DNA from: Rufibacter psychrotolerans
Lineage (GTDB): Bacteria; Bacteroidota; Bacteroidia; Cytophagales; Hymenobacteraceae
Length of the DNA stretch: 64,000 nt
Direction of reading: 5' to 3'
NCBI RefSeq assembly: GCF_016924645.1
Contig: NZ_JAFFJV010000005.1
Span: 1-64,000 of the forward strand
Shown piece by piece: positions 34,818-43,829 of this stretch. The translations under genes and the position numbers were made by a program. The first letter of the stretch is position 1. Every line of letters begins with the position of its first letter. A model generated the notes under the pieces. The model saw only the letters and a program-made list of their open reading frames with translations. It did no database searches and was not told the origin of the DNA.

Positions 34818-35915
34818 ATGGGACTTCGTTGTGGAATAGTGGGTTTGCCAAACGTGGGTAAATCTACGCTGTTCAATGCCTTGTCAAACGCCAAAGCCGA
34901 ATCGGCTAACTACCCTTTCTGTACCATTGAGCCCAACGTGGGCGTGATCACCGTGCCAGACGAGCGCCTGCGCATCCTGGAGGAGCTGGTGCACCCAGAG
35001 CGCGTGATCCCTACCGTGATGGAGTTTGTGGACATTGCCGGCCTGGTGAAGGGGGCCAGCAAGGGCGAAGGCCTGGGCAACAAGTTCCTGGCCAACATCC
35101 GGGAGGTAGACGCCATCATCCACGTGGTGCGCTGCTTTGACGACCCCAACATTGTGCACGTGGCCGGCGGCGTTGACCCCGTGTTTGACAAAGACGTGAT
35201 TGACACCGAGCTGCAGCTCAAGGACCTGGAGTCTATTGACAAGAAAATTGCCAAGGTAGAGCGTACCGCCAAATCGGGCGACGCCAAAGCCAAGAAAGAG
35301 TACGCCAGCCTGCAGCGCTTCAAAGACCACCTGGAAAGCGGCAAGAACGCCCGCTCCCTGGACTGCTCAGACGAGGACCTGGAGGCCGTGGCCGATCTTC
35401 AGCTGCTCACCATTAAACCCGTGATCTACGTGGCCAACGTAGACGAAGAGTCCATCCAGACCGGCAACAAGTTCCTGGACACCCTCAAAGAGCACGTGAA
35501 AGACGAGAACGCGCAGGTAGTGGTAATTTCCGCCGCCATTGAGGCCCAGATCGCCGACTTCACGGAGCCAGAGGAAAAAGAAATGTTCCTGGCCGAGTAC
35601 GGCCTGAAGGAGTCTGGCCTGAACCAGTTGATCAGGGCTTCTTACGCCCTGCTGGACCTGATCACCTACTTCACCGCCGGCGTGAAGGAAGTACGCGCCT
35701 GGACCATCCGCAAGGGCTGGAAAGCCCCGCAGGCCGCCGGGGTCATCCACTCAGACTTTGAGAAAGGCTTCATTCGAGCCGAGGTGATCAAGCTCAAGGA
35801 CTATATGGAGTACAAGACCGAGGCCAAGATCAAGGAGGCCGGCAAGATGGCCCTGGAAGGCAAAGACTACGTGGTGCAAGACGGTGATATCATGCACTTT
35901 AGGTTCAACGTGTAA
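34818..35915 (+). CDS. ychF: Redox-regulated ATPase YchF (OLA1 family)
   Basis: A 365-residue Obg-like ATPase, usual length. G1 is GLPNVGKSTLFNAL at about 7-20, the DIAGLVKGAS switch region at about 73-82, and NVDE takes the G4 position, which makes it bind ATP rather than GTP. The C-terminal TGS/YchF domain has FTAGVKEVRAWTI, AAGVIHSDFEKGFIRAEV and GDIMHFRFNV. It associates with ribosomes and has a role in translation and stress. It ends at a strong terminator. Confidence 0.98.
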   Translation: MGLRCGIVGLPNVGKSTLFNALSNAKAESANYPFCTIEPNVGVITVPDERLRILEELVHPERVIPTVMEFVDIAGLVKGASKGEGLGNKFLANIREVDAIIHVVRCFDDPNIVHVAGGVDPVFDKDVIDTELQLKDLESIDKKIAKVERTAKSGDAKAKKEYASLQRFKDHLESGKNARSLDCSDEDLEAVADLQLLTIKPVIYVANVDEESIQTGNKFLDTLKEHVKDENAQVVVISAAIEAQIADFTEPEEKEMFLAEYGLKESGLNQLIRASYALLDLITYFTAGVKEVRAWTIRKGWKAPQAAGVIHSDFEKGFIRAEVIKLKDYMEYKTEAKIKEAGKMALEGKDYVVQDGDIMHFRFNV

Positions 35916-35937
35916 GCCCACAACCCGCCCCAAAAAC

Positions 35938-35970
35938 AAAAAAGGAGAACGTACCAGTTCTCCTTTTTTT
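35938..35970 (+). terminator. Terminator after ychF
   Basis: AAAAAGGAGAAC, loop GTACCA, GTTCTCC then seven T, 23 bases past the ychF stop. Bases 35971-36195 are AT-rich with no clear element. Confidence 0.93.
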
Positions 35971-36195
35971 ATGAATACTTCTATATAGAAATTAGGCTTA
36001 AAACCTGAAAAAACGGCCAAAATGGCCTGTATAGGTAATTTAGTATTATAAATAATCAGACTTTGTCAAATTTTAACCAGCTGACAATGTGGCACTTACC
36101 CAATATTAGAATTTATTTTTATTCATTACGGGCAACATTTTATTGAAAAACCGGTAAATATGTGCAGAATACTATATTACAACTCTGTAAACACT

Positions 36196-37671
36196 ATGAA
36201 AAAAACATTACTTAAAGCTTCTGTACTCGGCGGTTTACTGCTGGCTATGGTGGCTCCCACTGAGTCAGTGGGTCAATCTGCAGATCGACGAACAAGTATT
36301 TCGTTGTATGGCAGCAACATCCAGGCCCGCACCAATCTTCGCAATGATATCTGGGACATGAGCAACGGTTCCTGGGGCGGAGGTTTAGGAATAAACCGTT
36401 ATCTCTCTCCTTCTTTTGACCTGTCCTTGCAGTTGAACTACTTCAACCTGGAGCAGGATGGCAATTACTCCCTCAACGGCGGCACCGGCAACATGCGGTT
36501 CGAAGATGAGGTAGGAACGGCCAACCTGGGTCTGAAGCTGAAGCTGAACAATGGCAAAATACTGAAGGAGGATGCCTTCATTGGCCCGTACCTGATTGGT
36601 AGCGTAGGCGCCCAGTACGCCAGCGTGGAGGCCTATTACCCCACTGGGGCTACCCCAGCCACGTATGATGAGGGCATCTTGCGCATGAACTATGCCGGGG
36701 GCGCCGGTCTTAACTTCAGAATCTCAGACGGCATTGGCCTGTTTGTGCAGAGTACCTTCAACTACCCGTCTACCGACCTGCTGGACGGCATCAAGTACCG
36801 TGACTCCGATGAGCTGAACGACCGCTACCTGCAGCACTCCGTGGGTCTCTCCTTCGGATTAGGCAAGGCCAAGGACACTGACGGCGACGGCGTTTCTGAC
36901 CGCAGAGATGAGTGCCCAGACACTCCGGCCGGCGTACAGGTAGACAAGAAAGGTTGTCCGCTGGATGGTGACGGCGACGGCGTTCCAGATTACCAAGACC
37001 AGTGCCCTACTGAGGCCGGTACTGCTGCCCTGCAAGGCTGCCCAGATAAAGACGGCGATGGCGTGCGCGACTCAGAAGATGAGTGCCCAGACCAGGCAGG
37101 TACTGCCGCTACCAGAGGTTGCCCAGACGCTGACGGCGATGGCGTAGCTGACAAAAACGACACTTGCCCAGGCACTCCAGCCGGTACCCGCGTTGATGCC
37201 AACGGATGCCCAGTGGTAGTAGACCGCGATGGCGATGGTGTGAACGATGACGTAGACCGTTGCCCAGACGTTGCCGGTACTGCCGCTAACATGGGTTGCC
37301 CAGGCTTAGACGCCGCCGATAGCACCTACATGGCCCGCGTTCCAAAAATTGAGTTTGAGTTCAACAGAGCCGTTCTGAAGAGAACTTCTTACCCAACTTT
37401 GGACAGAATCGCCACCATGCTGGGTAAATATCCGCACTACAACCTGCGCATCTCCGGCCACGCTGACCACATTGGTTCCAATGAGTACAACCAGGAGTTG
37501 TCTGTGCGCAGAGCTGAGGCAGCCAAGTCGTACTTCACCAACCAGAAGGGCATCAGCTCTGACCGCGTGATCACCGAAGGCTTTGGCGAAGAGCGGCCAA
37601 TTGCACCTAACACCACCAACTCGGGCCGCGCCAGAAACCGTAGGGCTGAGTTCCGCCTCTTCATCCAATAA
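36196..37671 (+). CDS. OmpA-family outer-membrane protein with thrombospondin-3 repeats
   Basis: A 491-residue protein with a signal peptide (1-28, MKKTLLKASVLGG start). Residues 35-220 form a beta-barrel-like region. Residues 228-375 hold about five calcium-binding thrombospondin-type-3 repeats (DGDGVxDxxDxCP). Residues 380-490 are the OmpA C-terminal peptidoglycan-binding domain (ISGHADHIGSNEYNQELSVRRAEAAKSYF, GFGEERPIAPN, NRRAEF). It links outer membrane to murein. The start at 36196 was chosen because the signal peptide begins there. A terminator follows. Confidence 0.95.
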   Translation: MKKTLLKASVLGGLLLAMVAPTESVGQSADRRTSISLYGSNIQARTNLRNDIWDMSNGSWGGGLGINRYLSPSFDLSLQLNYFNLEQDGNYSLNGGTGNMRFEDEVGTANLGLKLKLNNGKILKEDAFIGPYLIGSVGAQYASVEAYYPTGATPATYDEGILRMNYAGGAGLNFRISDGIGLFVQSTFNYPSTDLLDGIKYRDSDELNDRYLQHSVGLSFGLGKAKDTDGDGVSDRRDECPDTPAGVQVDKKGCPLDGDGDGVPDYQDQCPTEAGTAALQGCPDKDGDGVRDSEDECPDQAGTAATRGCPDADGDGVADKNDTCPGTPAGTRVDANGCPVVVDRDGDGVNDDVDRCPDVAGTAANMGCPGLDAADSTYMARVPKIEFEFNRAVLKRTSYPTLDRIATMLGKYPHYNLRISGHADHIGSNEYNQELSVRRAEAAKSYFTNQKGISSDRVITEGFGEERPIAPNTTNSGRARNRRAEFRLFIQ

Positions 37672-37697
37672 GGGAGGCAAAAGTGAATAAATAGTCT

Positions 37698-37730
37698 AAG
37701 AATGCCCAGCCTTAAGGTTGGGCATTCTTA
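37698..37730. terminator. Hairpin after the OmpA-like gene
   Basis: AAGAATGCCCA-G-CC pairs with GG-T-TGGGCATTCTT around a TTAA loop. A short T-rich tail follows. Confidence 0.8.
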
Positions 37731-37754
37731 TTTTCAGTCTGTTTTTCTAAAACC

Positions 37755-38285
37755 ATGCAAAAAGAACCCAAACCAGAAGTATGGCTCAGAGGCCCCTTGC
37801 CCCAGGTGCCCGCCCTGTTGCAACCCGTGGCCCATGCCCTGCTACAGGCCCGTGAGGAAGTAGAACGGTACACCAGCGGTTTCCCCGAGGAGTTGCTCTG
37901 GGAAAAACCAGCCGGAGTGGCCTCAGTAGGCTTTCACCTGCAGCACCTCACCGGCGTCCTGCGCCGCCTGTTCACCTACGCCAAGGGAGAAACCCTCACC
38001 CCAGAGGATTTCGCCTACCTGAAAGCCGAAGGCTCGGCCCCGGCCACCGGCACAACGGTCCAAGCGCTGGTGCAGGCCTTCACAACCCAGGTTGACCAGG
38101 CAGTGGACCAGCTGAAAAAAACAGACCCTGGCACCCTAACGCAGTTCCGGGGTGTGGGCCGGGCCCAGCTTCCCTCCACCGTTCTGGGCCTGCTCTTCCA
38201 CGCCGCCGAGCACACCATGCGCCACGTAGGCCAACTCCTGGTCACCGCCCGCATCCTGCAAGCGAATGATCAGAAAGAAAGCTAA
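37755..38285 (+). CDS. DinB-family protein
   Basis: A 176-residue four-helix DinB_2 protein. The metal-site His pattern is present: His in GFHLQHLTGVLRRLF (about 57-60) and two in HAAEHTMRHVGQLL (about 150-158). DinB/YfiT-like proteins are metal-dependent transferases, sometimes bacillithiol-dependent; most have no known substrate. It stands alone after the OmpA-like gene. Its stop abuts a palindromic repeat region. Confidence 0.9.
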   Translation: MQKEPKPEVWLRGPLPQVPALLQPVAHALLQAREEVERYTSGFPEELLWEKPAGVASVGFHLQHLTGVLRRLFTYAKGETLTPEDFAYLKAEGSAPATGTTVQALVQAFTTQVDQAVDQLKKTDPGTLTQFRGVGRAQLPSTVLGLLFHAAEHTMRHVGQLLVTARILQANDQKES

Positions 38286-38290
38286 CTCCC

Positions 38291-38565
38291 TATCCCCTCG
38301 CTCGCGTCCCGCGAGTGTGCGCTATCAGGCGGCCTCTGGCCGCTTTGCGGGTAATGTTGATCAAAGCACCCGTAGTGCAATGTCCCCAGCGGCGAGACGC
38401 CGCGCAATTTCTCACACTCGCGGGACGCGAGCGAGGGAAAGGGGGCGCTTCTTCTCCATGCATCACTTGCGGCTCCCTGTCGCTTTCTCCACTTTGGGTA
38501 AACCATTATGCGGCCAGAGGCCGACTAATAGCGCACACTCGCCAGAGGCGAGCGAGGGTATAGTG
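38291..38565. repeat. Composite palindromic repeat (REP/BIME-like), about 275 bp
   Basis: The 25-mer at 38295-38319 is the exact reverse complement of 38413-38437. A diverged third copy, 38534-38558, is again inverted relative to the first. Around copies one and three the similarity extends to GCGGCCTCTGGCCGC-type palindromes at 38329-38343 and 38510-38523. Each 25-mer holds its own hairpin (CTCGCG/CGCGAG or CTCGCC/GGCGAG). Reading frames across this block are repeat-derived and not believable genes. Confidence 0.85.
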
Positions 38566-38615
38566 GGGAAACTAAGTGTATTTCCTGAAAGAACGTTTTT
38601 TCACTCCTTTAACCA

Positions 38616-38674
38616 AACCGGCCCTAAAACAGCAATGCCCGCTCCTGGCGGGCATTGCTGTTTTAGGGCCGGTT
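38616..38674. terminator. 27-bp perfect hairpin before the M49 gene's stop
   Basis: 38616-38642 pairs with 38648-38674, loop TCCTG. It lies 26 bases beyond the leftward M49 gene's stop. The core GGCCCTAAAACAG belongs to the dispersed family. T-tracts are short, so termination strength is unclear. Confidence 0.8.
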
Positions 38675-38699
38675 CTCAGAAAAGAAGCAGAAAGCCGGA

Positions 38700-40853
38700 T
38701 TAGTTGTAGTGGGGCAGCAGGTTGTACACTTCGCCGTACTCCAGCATTTGCTGCGTGAAGTTGTCTGGGTACACCAAGAGCACGTCCACCACTTTTCCAT
38801 CTTTTACCACGGGCGTCAGTTTGGGCTGAATGAAGCCGCTATACGGGGCAATGTTCAGCTTGCTGTAACGCTGCAGTACTTCTTTGTGCAAGGCTTGGTC
38901 TACGTTCACGCCGTAGGTCTCCACCAGGTTTTGGGCGGCTTTAAAGTCTCCTTCTGAGGTAATGCGCTGGGTCTCGCGCAGGAGTTGCCCGAACAGCGCG
39001 CGCAGTTTCTGGTAGTCGTTGATCTTGAAGTAGGTTTTGCCCTGGCGGGTCACCCGTTCAATCACGTTGTCCTTCTTCCCTTTCTCAAACGCCCAGGCGG
39101 CCACCATCTGGCGGTTGCGCATGTGGTCTTCCTCAATCTTCTCACCGGGGGCCAGGCGCGACAGCTGCGTCATGAGGCCGTTGCGGATGTAACCATCGTA
39201 CTCGGCTTTGCCAGCTTCCAGAGAAGGCATCACGCCAATCTCCACCAGCTTGGGGTCCATTACGTAGTAGAGGGCCACCAGGTCGGCGCGGCCTTCCTCA
39301 ATGGTGCTGGCGTAGTTCTTCAGGGTCTGCTTGGGGGTGCCCACGCCCGGGTTGATCTGCCCCGAGGCGTGCCCGATCACCTCGTGCATGTCGGTGTGCA
39401 GGTCGCTGGCCAGCGAACCGAACTGCTTGGCGCGGTCAATCTCCTCCTGGCTGAACGCAAACTCGCTCAAGGCGCTGCCGCCGGTGTTGGCCGACTCATT
39501 GTAGGCGTGCACAATGTTGCCCAGGTTCACCGACTTGGAGCCGTGCTCTTTCCTGATCCAGTTGGCGTTAGGCAGGTTAATGCCGATGGGCGTAGCCGGG
39601 GCCGCGTCGCCGCTTTCCACCACCGTGGTAATTACCTTGGCCGTGATGCCCACCACGTTCTTTTTCTTGTGCTGGGGCAGCAGCGGGGAATTATCTTCAA
39701 ACCACTGGGCCTGGTCGCCTATGGCTTTGATGCGCTTGGTGGCCTCCTCGTCCCGGAACGACACCACCGACTCAAAGGAACCCTTGAAGCCCAACGGATC
39801 GTCATAGACCTCAATAAAGCCGTTCACCACGTCTATCTGCGAGTTCACGTCTTTCACCCAGGCAATGTTGTACTCGTCAAACACCTTCAGGTCGCCGGTG
39901 CGGTAGTACTCCACCAGCTTCTGCAGGGCCAGGCGCTGCTGCTCGTTCTCGGCCACGCCGGCGGCTTTCTCCAGCCAGAACGCTATGCGCTGGATGGCGG
40001 GCCCGTACATGCCGTCGGCCTTCCAGACCTTCTCCACCAGCTTGCCGTTTTCCTTCACCACCTTGGAGTTGAGGCCGTGCGACACCGGGCGCGGGTCGTT
40101 CTTGTCGGTCATGTTGGCGTAGAAGCTCTCCACTTCCTTCTGGGTCACGCCCTCATAGAAGTTCACCGCCGAGGTCTTGATCAGGTCCTGGCCGGCGGCC
40201 TTGTTCACCTGCTTGGCATCCAGGTTTGGGTCAAACAAAATGGGCGTGATCCACTTGATGAAGCCCTCCACGGTTTCGCCCTGCGTGAGCGGCAGTTGGC
40301 CGGCCGGCACCTTGCGGATGGAGGCGGCCAGGAACTCCTGGCTGAACTCCGGCAGGATCTTGTTGGCCGAGTAGTGGTGGTGAATGCCATTTGCGAACCA
40401 GAAGCGCTTGGTGTACACCATGAACTTCTCCCAGTCTGGCGAGGTGGAGCGGTCGCGCTTGTTCTGCACAATGGCGTCCAGGGTGCGCCGGATGCGCAGG
40501 TTGTGCTTGTAGTTCTGGTCGTAAATAATGTCGCGGCCCGAGAGGGCGGCTTCGTACAGGTAGTACAGCAGTTCCTTCTGCTTGGCGGTGAGGTTCTCAA
40601 AGCCCGGCACGCGGTAGCGCAAGATGCGCAGGTCGGCAAACTGCTCGGTCACGTACTTGAAGTCCTTCTCGTCCTGGATGACCTGCGGCGGCGAGGTTTG
40701 GGTCACCGCCACCAGGTCCTGGTTGGCGACGGCCGCGGCTTCGGCGGGCATCATGGAGGCCGAGGCGGAAGCCGAAGTGGTTTTCTTCGCGCAGCCGCCC
40801 GCCAGCAAGGTAGCCAGCAGCAGCGCCGAAGCGGTAATTGGGGTTTTCTTCAT
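38700..40853 (-). CDS. Dipeptidyl-peptidase III-like M49 metallopeptidase (lipoprotein)
   Basis: A 717-residue zinc peptidase. The M49 motif HEVIGH is at 490-495 (canonical HExxGH), and EEGRAD at about 517-522 supplies the third ligand. A signal peptide with lipobox LAGGC (Cys at about 21) anchors it as a lipoprotein, probably in the periplasm or outer membrane. Bacterial M49 proteins are often misnamed dihydrofolate reductase. They remove dipeptides from peptide N-termini. The gene is isolated between hairpins. Confidence 0.93.
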   Translation of the reverse strand: MKKTPITASALLLATLLAGGCAKKTTSASASASMMPAEAAAVANQDLVAVTQTSPPQVIQDEKDFKYVTEQFADLRILRYRVPGFENLTAKQKELLYYLYEAALSGRDIIYDQNYKHNLRIRRTLDAIVQNKRDRSTSPDWEKFMVYTKRFWFANGIHHHYSANKILPEFSQEFLAASIRKVPAGQLPLTQGETVEGFIKWITPILFDPNLDAKQVNKAAGQDLIKTSAVNFYEGVTQKEVESFYANMTDKNDPRPVSHGLNSKVVKENGKLVEKVWKADGMYGPAIQRIAFWLEKAAGVAENEQQRLALQKLVEYYRTGDLKVFDEYNIAWVKDVNSQIDVVNGFIEVYDDPLGFKGSFESVVSFRDEEATKRIKAIGDQAQWFEDNSPLLPQHKKKNVVGITAKVITTVVESGDAAPATPIGINLPNANWIRKEHGSKSVNLGNIVHAYNESANTGGSALSEFAFSQEEIDRAKQFGSLASDLHTDMHEVIGHASGQINPGVGTPKQTLKNYASTIEEGRADLVALYYVMDPKLVEIGVMPSLEAGKAEYDGYIRNGLMTQLSRLAPGEKIEEDHMRNRQMVAAWAFEKGKKDNVIERVTRQGKTYFKINDYQKLRALFGQLLRETQRITSEGDFKAAQNLVETYGVNVDQALHKEVLQRYSKLNIAPYSGFIQPKLTPVVKDGKVVDVLLVYPDNFTQQMLEYGEVYNLLPHYN

Positions 40854-40941
40854 TTTCCTCTATTGGTAAATTCGCTTAAAAGTAAAGAATAAGGTGGTGG
40901 CAGGCAAAAACCAGACCGGTTTGCGCCCCGGCGCCAGGCGC

Positions 40942-40981
40942 CCGTTTCGGGGCGGTTTTCCCGAAAAAGAGCCGGAAACGG
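40942..40981. repeat. Imperfect intergenic hairpin of the dispersed family
   Basis: CCGTTTC at 40942-40948 pairs with GAAACGG at 40975-40981, with GGGGC...GAGCC inside. It lies in the 250-base divergent gap between the M49 gene and the membrane protein gene. Confidence 0.5.
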
Positions 40982-41100
40982 TGCGGTTCCTTTAATGCCC
41001 TAGGCTTTACTTTTCTGGTAGATAACGATTAATTGGGGGAAAGAAATACCTTTACCGGCCAAAAGGCTTCCATAAAAGATACTTGCCTGCTTCTGCTTCC

Positions 41101-42615
41101 ATGGCGCTCCGCTCAGACACGTTGGTCCAAGGCCGTTTCCTTCCGCTTACCGTTCTCCTGGGCCTGGGGCTGGTGTATGCCGCCTTCCCTACCCAGAACT
41201 CCACCTCAGACGCTTATGATTATGCCGCCTGCGTGAAATGGCAGGTAGACCTGTGGCAGCCGCACCACTTGCTCTACAACATCACGGGTCTGGGCGCTTA
41301 TACCCTGGTGCACCGCCTGGGCCTGCCCGTGGCTCCCCTGGAGCTGATGCAGTTCCTGAACAGCCTTTTTGCCGGGGCCAGCCTGTGGGTGCTCTGGCGG
41401 ATCATTGCCCCGCGGCAGAAGAGCAGAGCCGTGCAGGCCGGCTTGCTCCTGCTTGCCGGGGCCAGTCTGGGCACCCTGCGGTACGCCACCGAGAACGAAA
41501 CCTACATCATTCCGCTCTTCTTCTCCCTGTTGGGCAGCTATTTCTGGGCTACTTTCCAGGAAAGTGGCCAGAAACGGCACCTCTTGTGGAGCAGCTTCTG
41601 GGCCGCCTGGGCCTGTCTGTACCACCAGATCCACTTTTTCTGGTGGCTGGGGCTCCTCCTCCACTTTCTGCTGGACCAAAAGCGGAGTTGGAAACTTGCC
41701 CTCTGGTTTGTGGTACCCGCCCTGGTGGTTCCCCTGGGCTACGCGGTGGTGATGGAGCTGCAGGGCATGCCCCTCCTGCAGGCGCACCGGTTTATCTTCC
41801 TGGACTTCTACAAAGGCGAGGTGGAGACCACCGTTACCTACCAGCATTTCCTGCTCACGGGCATCTCTTTGGTGAGGACGTTCTTTGAAGTGCACGGACG
41901 CCAGTACTACCTGGTGCAGCAGAACGTGCTTTACATATTACCAGCACTGGGTACACTTCTACTCCTGGGCAAGGCCTGCTTGCTACTTCTCCCAGCCAAG
42001 CCCCGCCTTTCACTGCCTACCTCTGCTTTCTGCCGTACGCATGGGCTCATTCTGCTCCTCCATCTCCTGTTTGCCTGGTTTGCGGTGGGCAACGCCGAGT
42101 TCATGGTGATGGTGCCCTGGCTCCTGGCGCTCCTGCTCAGCTGCTCCCACAAGCTTCAGGCCCGCCCCTTGCTGTTCGCGGGCCTTGGCCTGTTTATCTG
42201 GAACATGGCCTACGCGGTGGGACCTAACTACGGGTATACGTACGCCAACTTCGCCTGCACCCGGGCCTATGTGCAACGGCAGCCGCAGGCCACGCTCCTG
42301 CTGGCAGACAAGAACGCGTTTGACGCGTACCTGTTCTACCACACCGGGCAGTATTCCCCCAGGGCTTTTGAGATCTCGGCGCCAACCCCCGTGCTGGAGC
42401 AGGCCATTGCCGAGGCAACCAGGGAAGCGCGGCCCGTCGTCACCGATTTCGCCCCGCAGAGCCCACTCCTGAACCGGGCCTGGCTCCTGTGGAGCACCGA
42501 CCGGCAAGAATTCTTCTCCCGGTATCACCTTAGCCCTGTTACCGCGTGCCCCACCTTTTTTGGCGACAAAGGACTGTCGCAGGTACATCCTGAAGGCACC
42601 GCTGGAGCGGAATAA
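41101..42615 (+). CDS. Polytopic membrane protein, GT-C glycosyltransferase-like
   Basis: A 504-residue protein with about ten hydrophobic segments. The first periplasmic loop holds TSDAYDYAAC (Asp/Asp), then WQPHHLLYN, which resemble the acidic and His positions of GT-C enzymes (PMT/ArnT/DUF2723-like). The C-terminal quarter (about 400-504) is soluble with TLLLADKNAFDAYLFYHTGQ and DFAPQSPLLNRAWLL. I cannot assign a substrate. The start at ATG 41101 is preferred; a TTG 18 bases earlier is in frame. A possible promoter TACCTTTA is at 41047-41054. Confidence 0.6.
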   Translation: MALRSDTLVQGRFLPLTVLLGLGLVYAAFPTQNSTSDAYDYAACVKWQVDLWQPHHLLYNITGLGAYTLVHRLGLPVAPLELMQFLNSLFAGASLWVLWRIIAPRQKSRAVQAGLLLLAGASLGTLRYATENETYIIPLFFSLLGSYFWATFQESGQKRHLLWSSFWAAWACLYHQIHFFWWLGLLLHFLLDQKRSWKLALWFVVPALVVPLGYAVVMELQGMPLLQAHRFIFLDFYKGEVETTVTYQHFLLTGISLVRTFFEVHGRQYYLVQQNVLYILPALGTLLLLGKACLLLLPAKPRLSLPTSAFCRTHGLILLLHLLFAWFAVGNAEFMVMVPWLLALLLSCSHKLQARPLLFAGLGLFIWNMAYAVGPNYGYTYANFACTRAYVQRQPQATLLLADKNAFDAYLFYHTGQYSPRAFEISAPTPVLEQAIAEATREARPVVTDFAPQSPLLNRAWLLWSTDRQEFFSRYHLSPVTACPTFFGDKGLSQVHPEGTAGAE

Positions 42616-42677
42616 CCCGCTTGCCAGTACCTCTTTACTTCTTGCGGCAGAATGTTTACCTTGAAGTAAAAAAAGCC

Positions 42678-43148
42678 ATGGCCGCCATCCATCACCTGTT
42701 AGACGAGTACGCCGAAAGCCACCGCAACGGCACCAACAAACTCATCCACTGGATCTGCGTTCCCGCCATCATGATCAGCCTGGTGGGGCTGATCTGGTCT
42801 ATCCCGGTGCCGGCGTTCTTTGAGGAACTGCCGTTCCTTTTCAACTGGGGCATTCTCTTTGTGCTGCTGTGCATGGTCTACTACCTGGCGCTTTCGCCCA
42901 GCCTGGCGGTGGGCATGATCCTGGTCACGGCTTTCTTCCTCTGGATTGTCTACCAGCTGGACCAGTCCGAGCAACTGCCGCTCTGGGCCTTCTGCCTCAT
43001 CATTTTTGTGGTGGCCTGGGTGGGGCAGTTCATCGGGCACAAGATTGAGGGCAAGAAACCTTCCTTCCTGAAGGATCTGCAGTTCCTGCTCATCGGGCCG
43101 GTGTGGTTGCTGAGCTTCATCTACCAGAAGTTAGGGCTACGGTACTAG
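42678..43148 (+). CDS. Mpo1-like / DUF962 membrane protein
   Basis: A 156-residue membrane protein with four hydrophobic helices (LIHWICVPAIMISLVGLIW; LPFLFNWGILFVLLCMVYY; a third near 85-105; AFCLIIFVVAWVGQFIGH). The conserved polar set of the family is present: ESHRNGTNKLIH near the start and GHKIEGKKPSF near 125-136. The yeast member Mpo1 is an Fe-dependent dioxygenase of 2-hydroxy fatty acids. The start at 42678 gives the family N-terminus (HHLLDEYAESH). It follows the membrane protein gene by 62 bases and may share its transcript. Confidence 0.88.
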   Translation: MAAIHHLLDEYAESHRNGTNKLIHWICVPAIMISLVGLIWSIPVPAFFEELPFLFNWGILFVLLCMVYYLALSPSLAVGMILVTAFFLWIVYQLDQSEQLPLWAFCLIIFVVAWVGQFIGHKIEGKKPSFLKDLQFLLIGPVWLLSFIYQKLGLRY

Positions 43149-43322
43149 CCATTCCGATTTTCCGCGCCAAGGTATGGGCGCCAAGGCTTGGGGCCGGCGC
43201 CCTGGGCTGCTGTTTTGACCTTATTTTCCGGAAAAAGGCCCGTAAACAGCTTTCTATCATAGGAGTGGCAACCCTTCCTGCATTTGGGCCGTCTTGATTC
43301 AAGAAGTTTAGCGTTGCTTCCT

Positions 43323-43330
43323 TACCTTTG
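43323..43330 (+). promoter_or_regulatory. Promoter -7 element for the Cys-motif/TonB cassette
   Basis: TACCTTTG fully matches TAnnTTTG, only 17 bases before the TTG start at 43348. Confidence 0.5.
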
Positions 43331-43347
43331 CGCCGATTCAGAACCTC

Positions 43348-43725
43348 TTGAAAAAGCTTGCCACCATATTGCTGTTAACGGTGATGCTAACCCAGGCATT
43401 CAGCAAGTTCTTTATTGTACTGGATTACGAGGCCAACAAAGACTTCATTGCCAGGGTGCTCTGCATTAACCGCGAGAAGCCGCAGCTGAAGTGCCACGGC
43501 AAGTGCTACCTGGCCAAGAAACTCAAAAAATCCGAGCAGACCCAGGACCCTACCAACCAGAAAACTCAGAAGCAGAAGCAGGAGATTACGCTGTATTACC
43601 AGCCGCTGGTTGCCTCTGCCGTGCCCCAGGCACCGCAACAGTCGCAGCCGCGCACCGCTGCTCTGGAAGGCCGGCCGGTGGGCGTTCCTCTTTCCGTTTT
43701 CCATCCGCCCAGGGGTACAGTGTAA
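43348..43725 (+). CDS. Small secreted protein with CHGKCYL motif
   Basis: A 125-residue protein with a signal peptide (MKKLATILLLTVMLTQAFS). The mature part has LDYEANKDFIARVLCINREKPQLKCHGKCYLAKKL, with three Cys in LC and CHGKC, followed by a Gln/Lys-rich and Pro-rich tail. I have seen similar CxGKCxL proteins in Bacteroidota beside TonB receptors but cannot name a function; metal or thiol chemistry is a guess. The start is TTG, the only one that gives the signal peptide. The TonB receptor gene follows 104 bases later. Confidence 0.7.
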   Translation: MKKLATILLLTVMLTQAFSKFFIVLDYEANKDFIARVLCINREKPQLKCHGKCYLAKKLKKSEQTQDPTNQKTQKQKQEITLYYQPLVASAVPQAPQQSQPRTAALEGRPVGVPLSVFHPPRGTV

Positions 43726-43735
43726 AGATAGTTTT

Positions 43736-43757
43736 CTTCGGGGCCTAAGCCCCGAAG
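43736..43757. repeat. Hairpin between the Cys-motif gene and the TonB receptor gene
   Basis: CTTCGGGGC, loop CTAA, GCCCCGAAG: a perfect 9-bp stem 10 bases past the stop. No T-tract follows, so it may stabilise or moderate read-through rather than terminate. Confidence 0.55.
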
Positions 43758-43829
43758 CGGTTAGCCGTGTCCGGGATGTACCCGGGTGTTGCTGCGGTAC
43801 CTGCCGTTTTTCACTGTAATCTTACTTCC

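Noticed and set aside
38266..38758. Several overlapping small frames between the dinB-family gene and the M49 gene.
   Set aside because: Their codons come from the inverted-repeat block and from the hairpin at 38616; no protein family signal.
38985..40892. A 635-codon open frame on the plus strand.
   Set aside because: It is the antisense of the M49 peptidase gene, whose zinc motifs are clear on the other strand; long antisense frames are expected with this codon usage.
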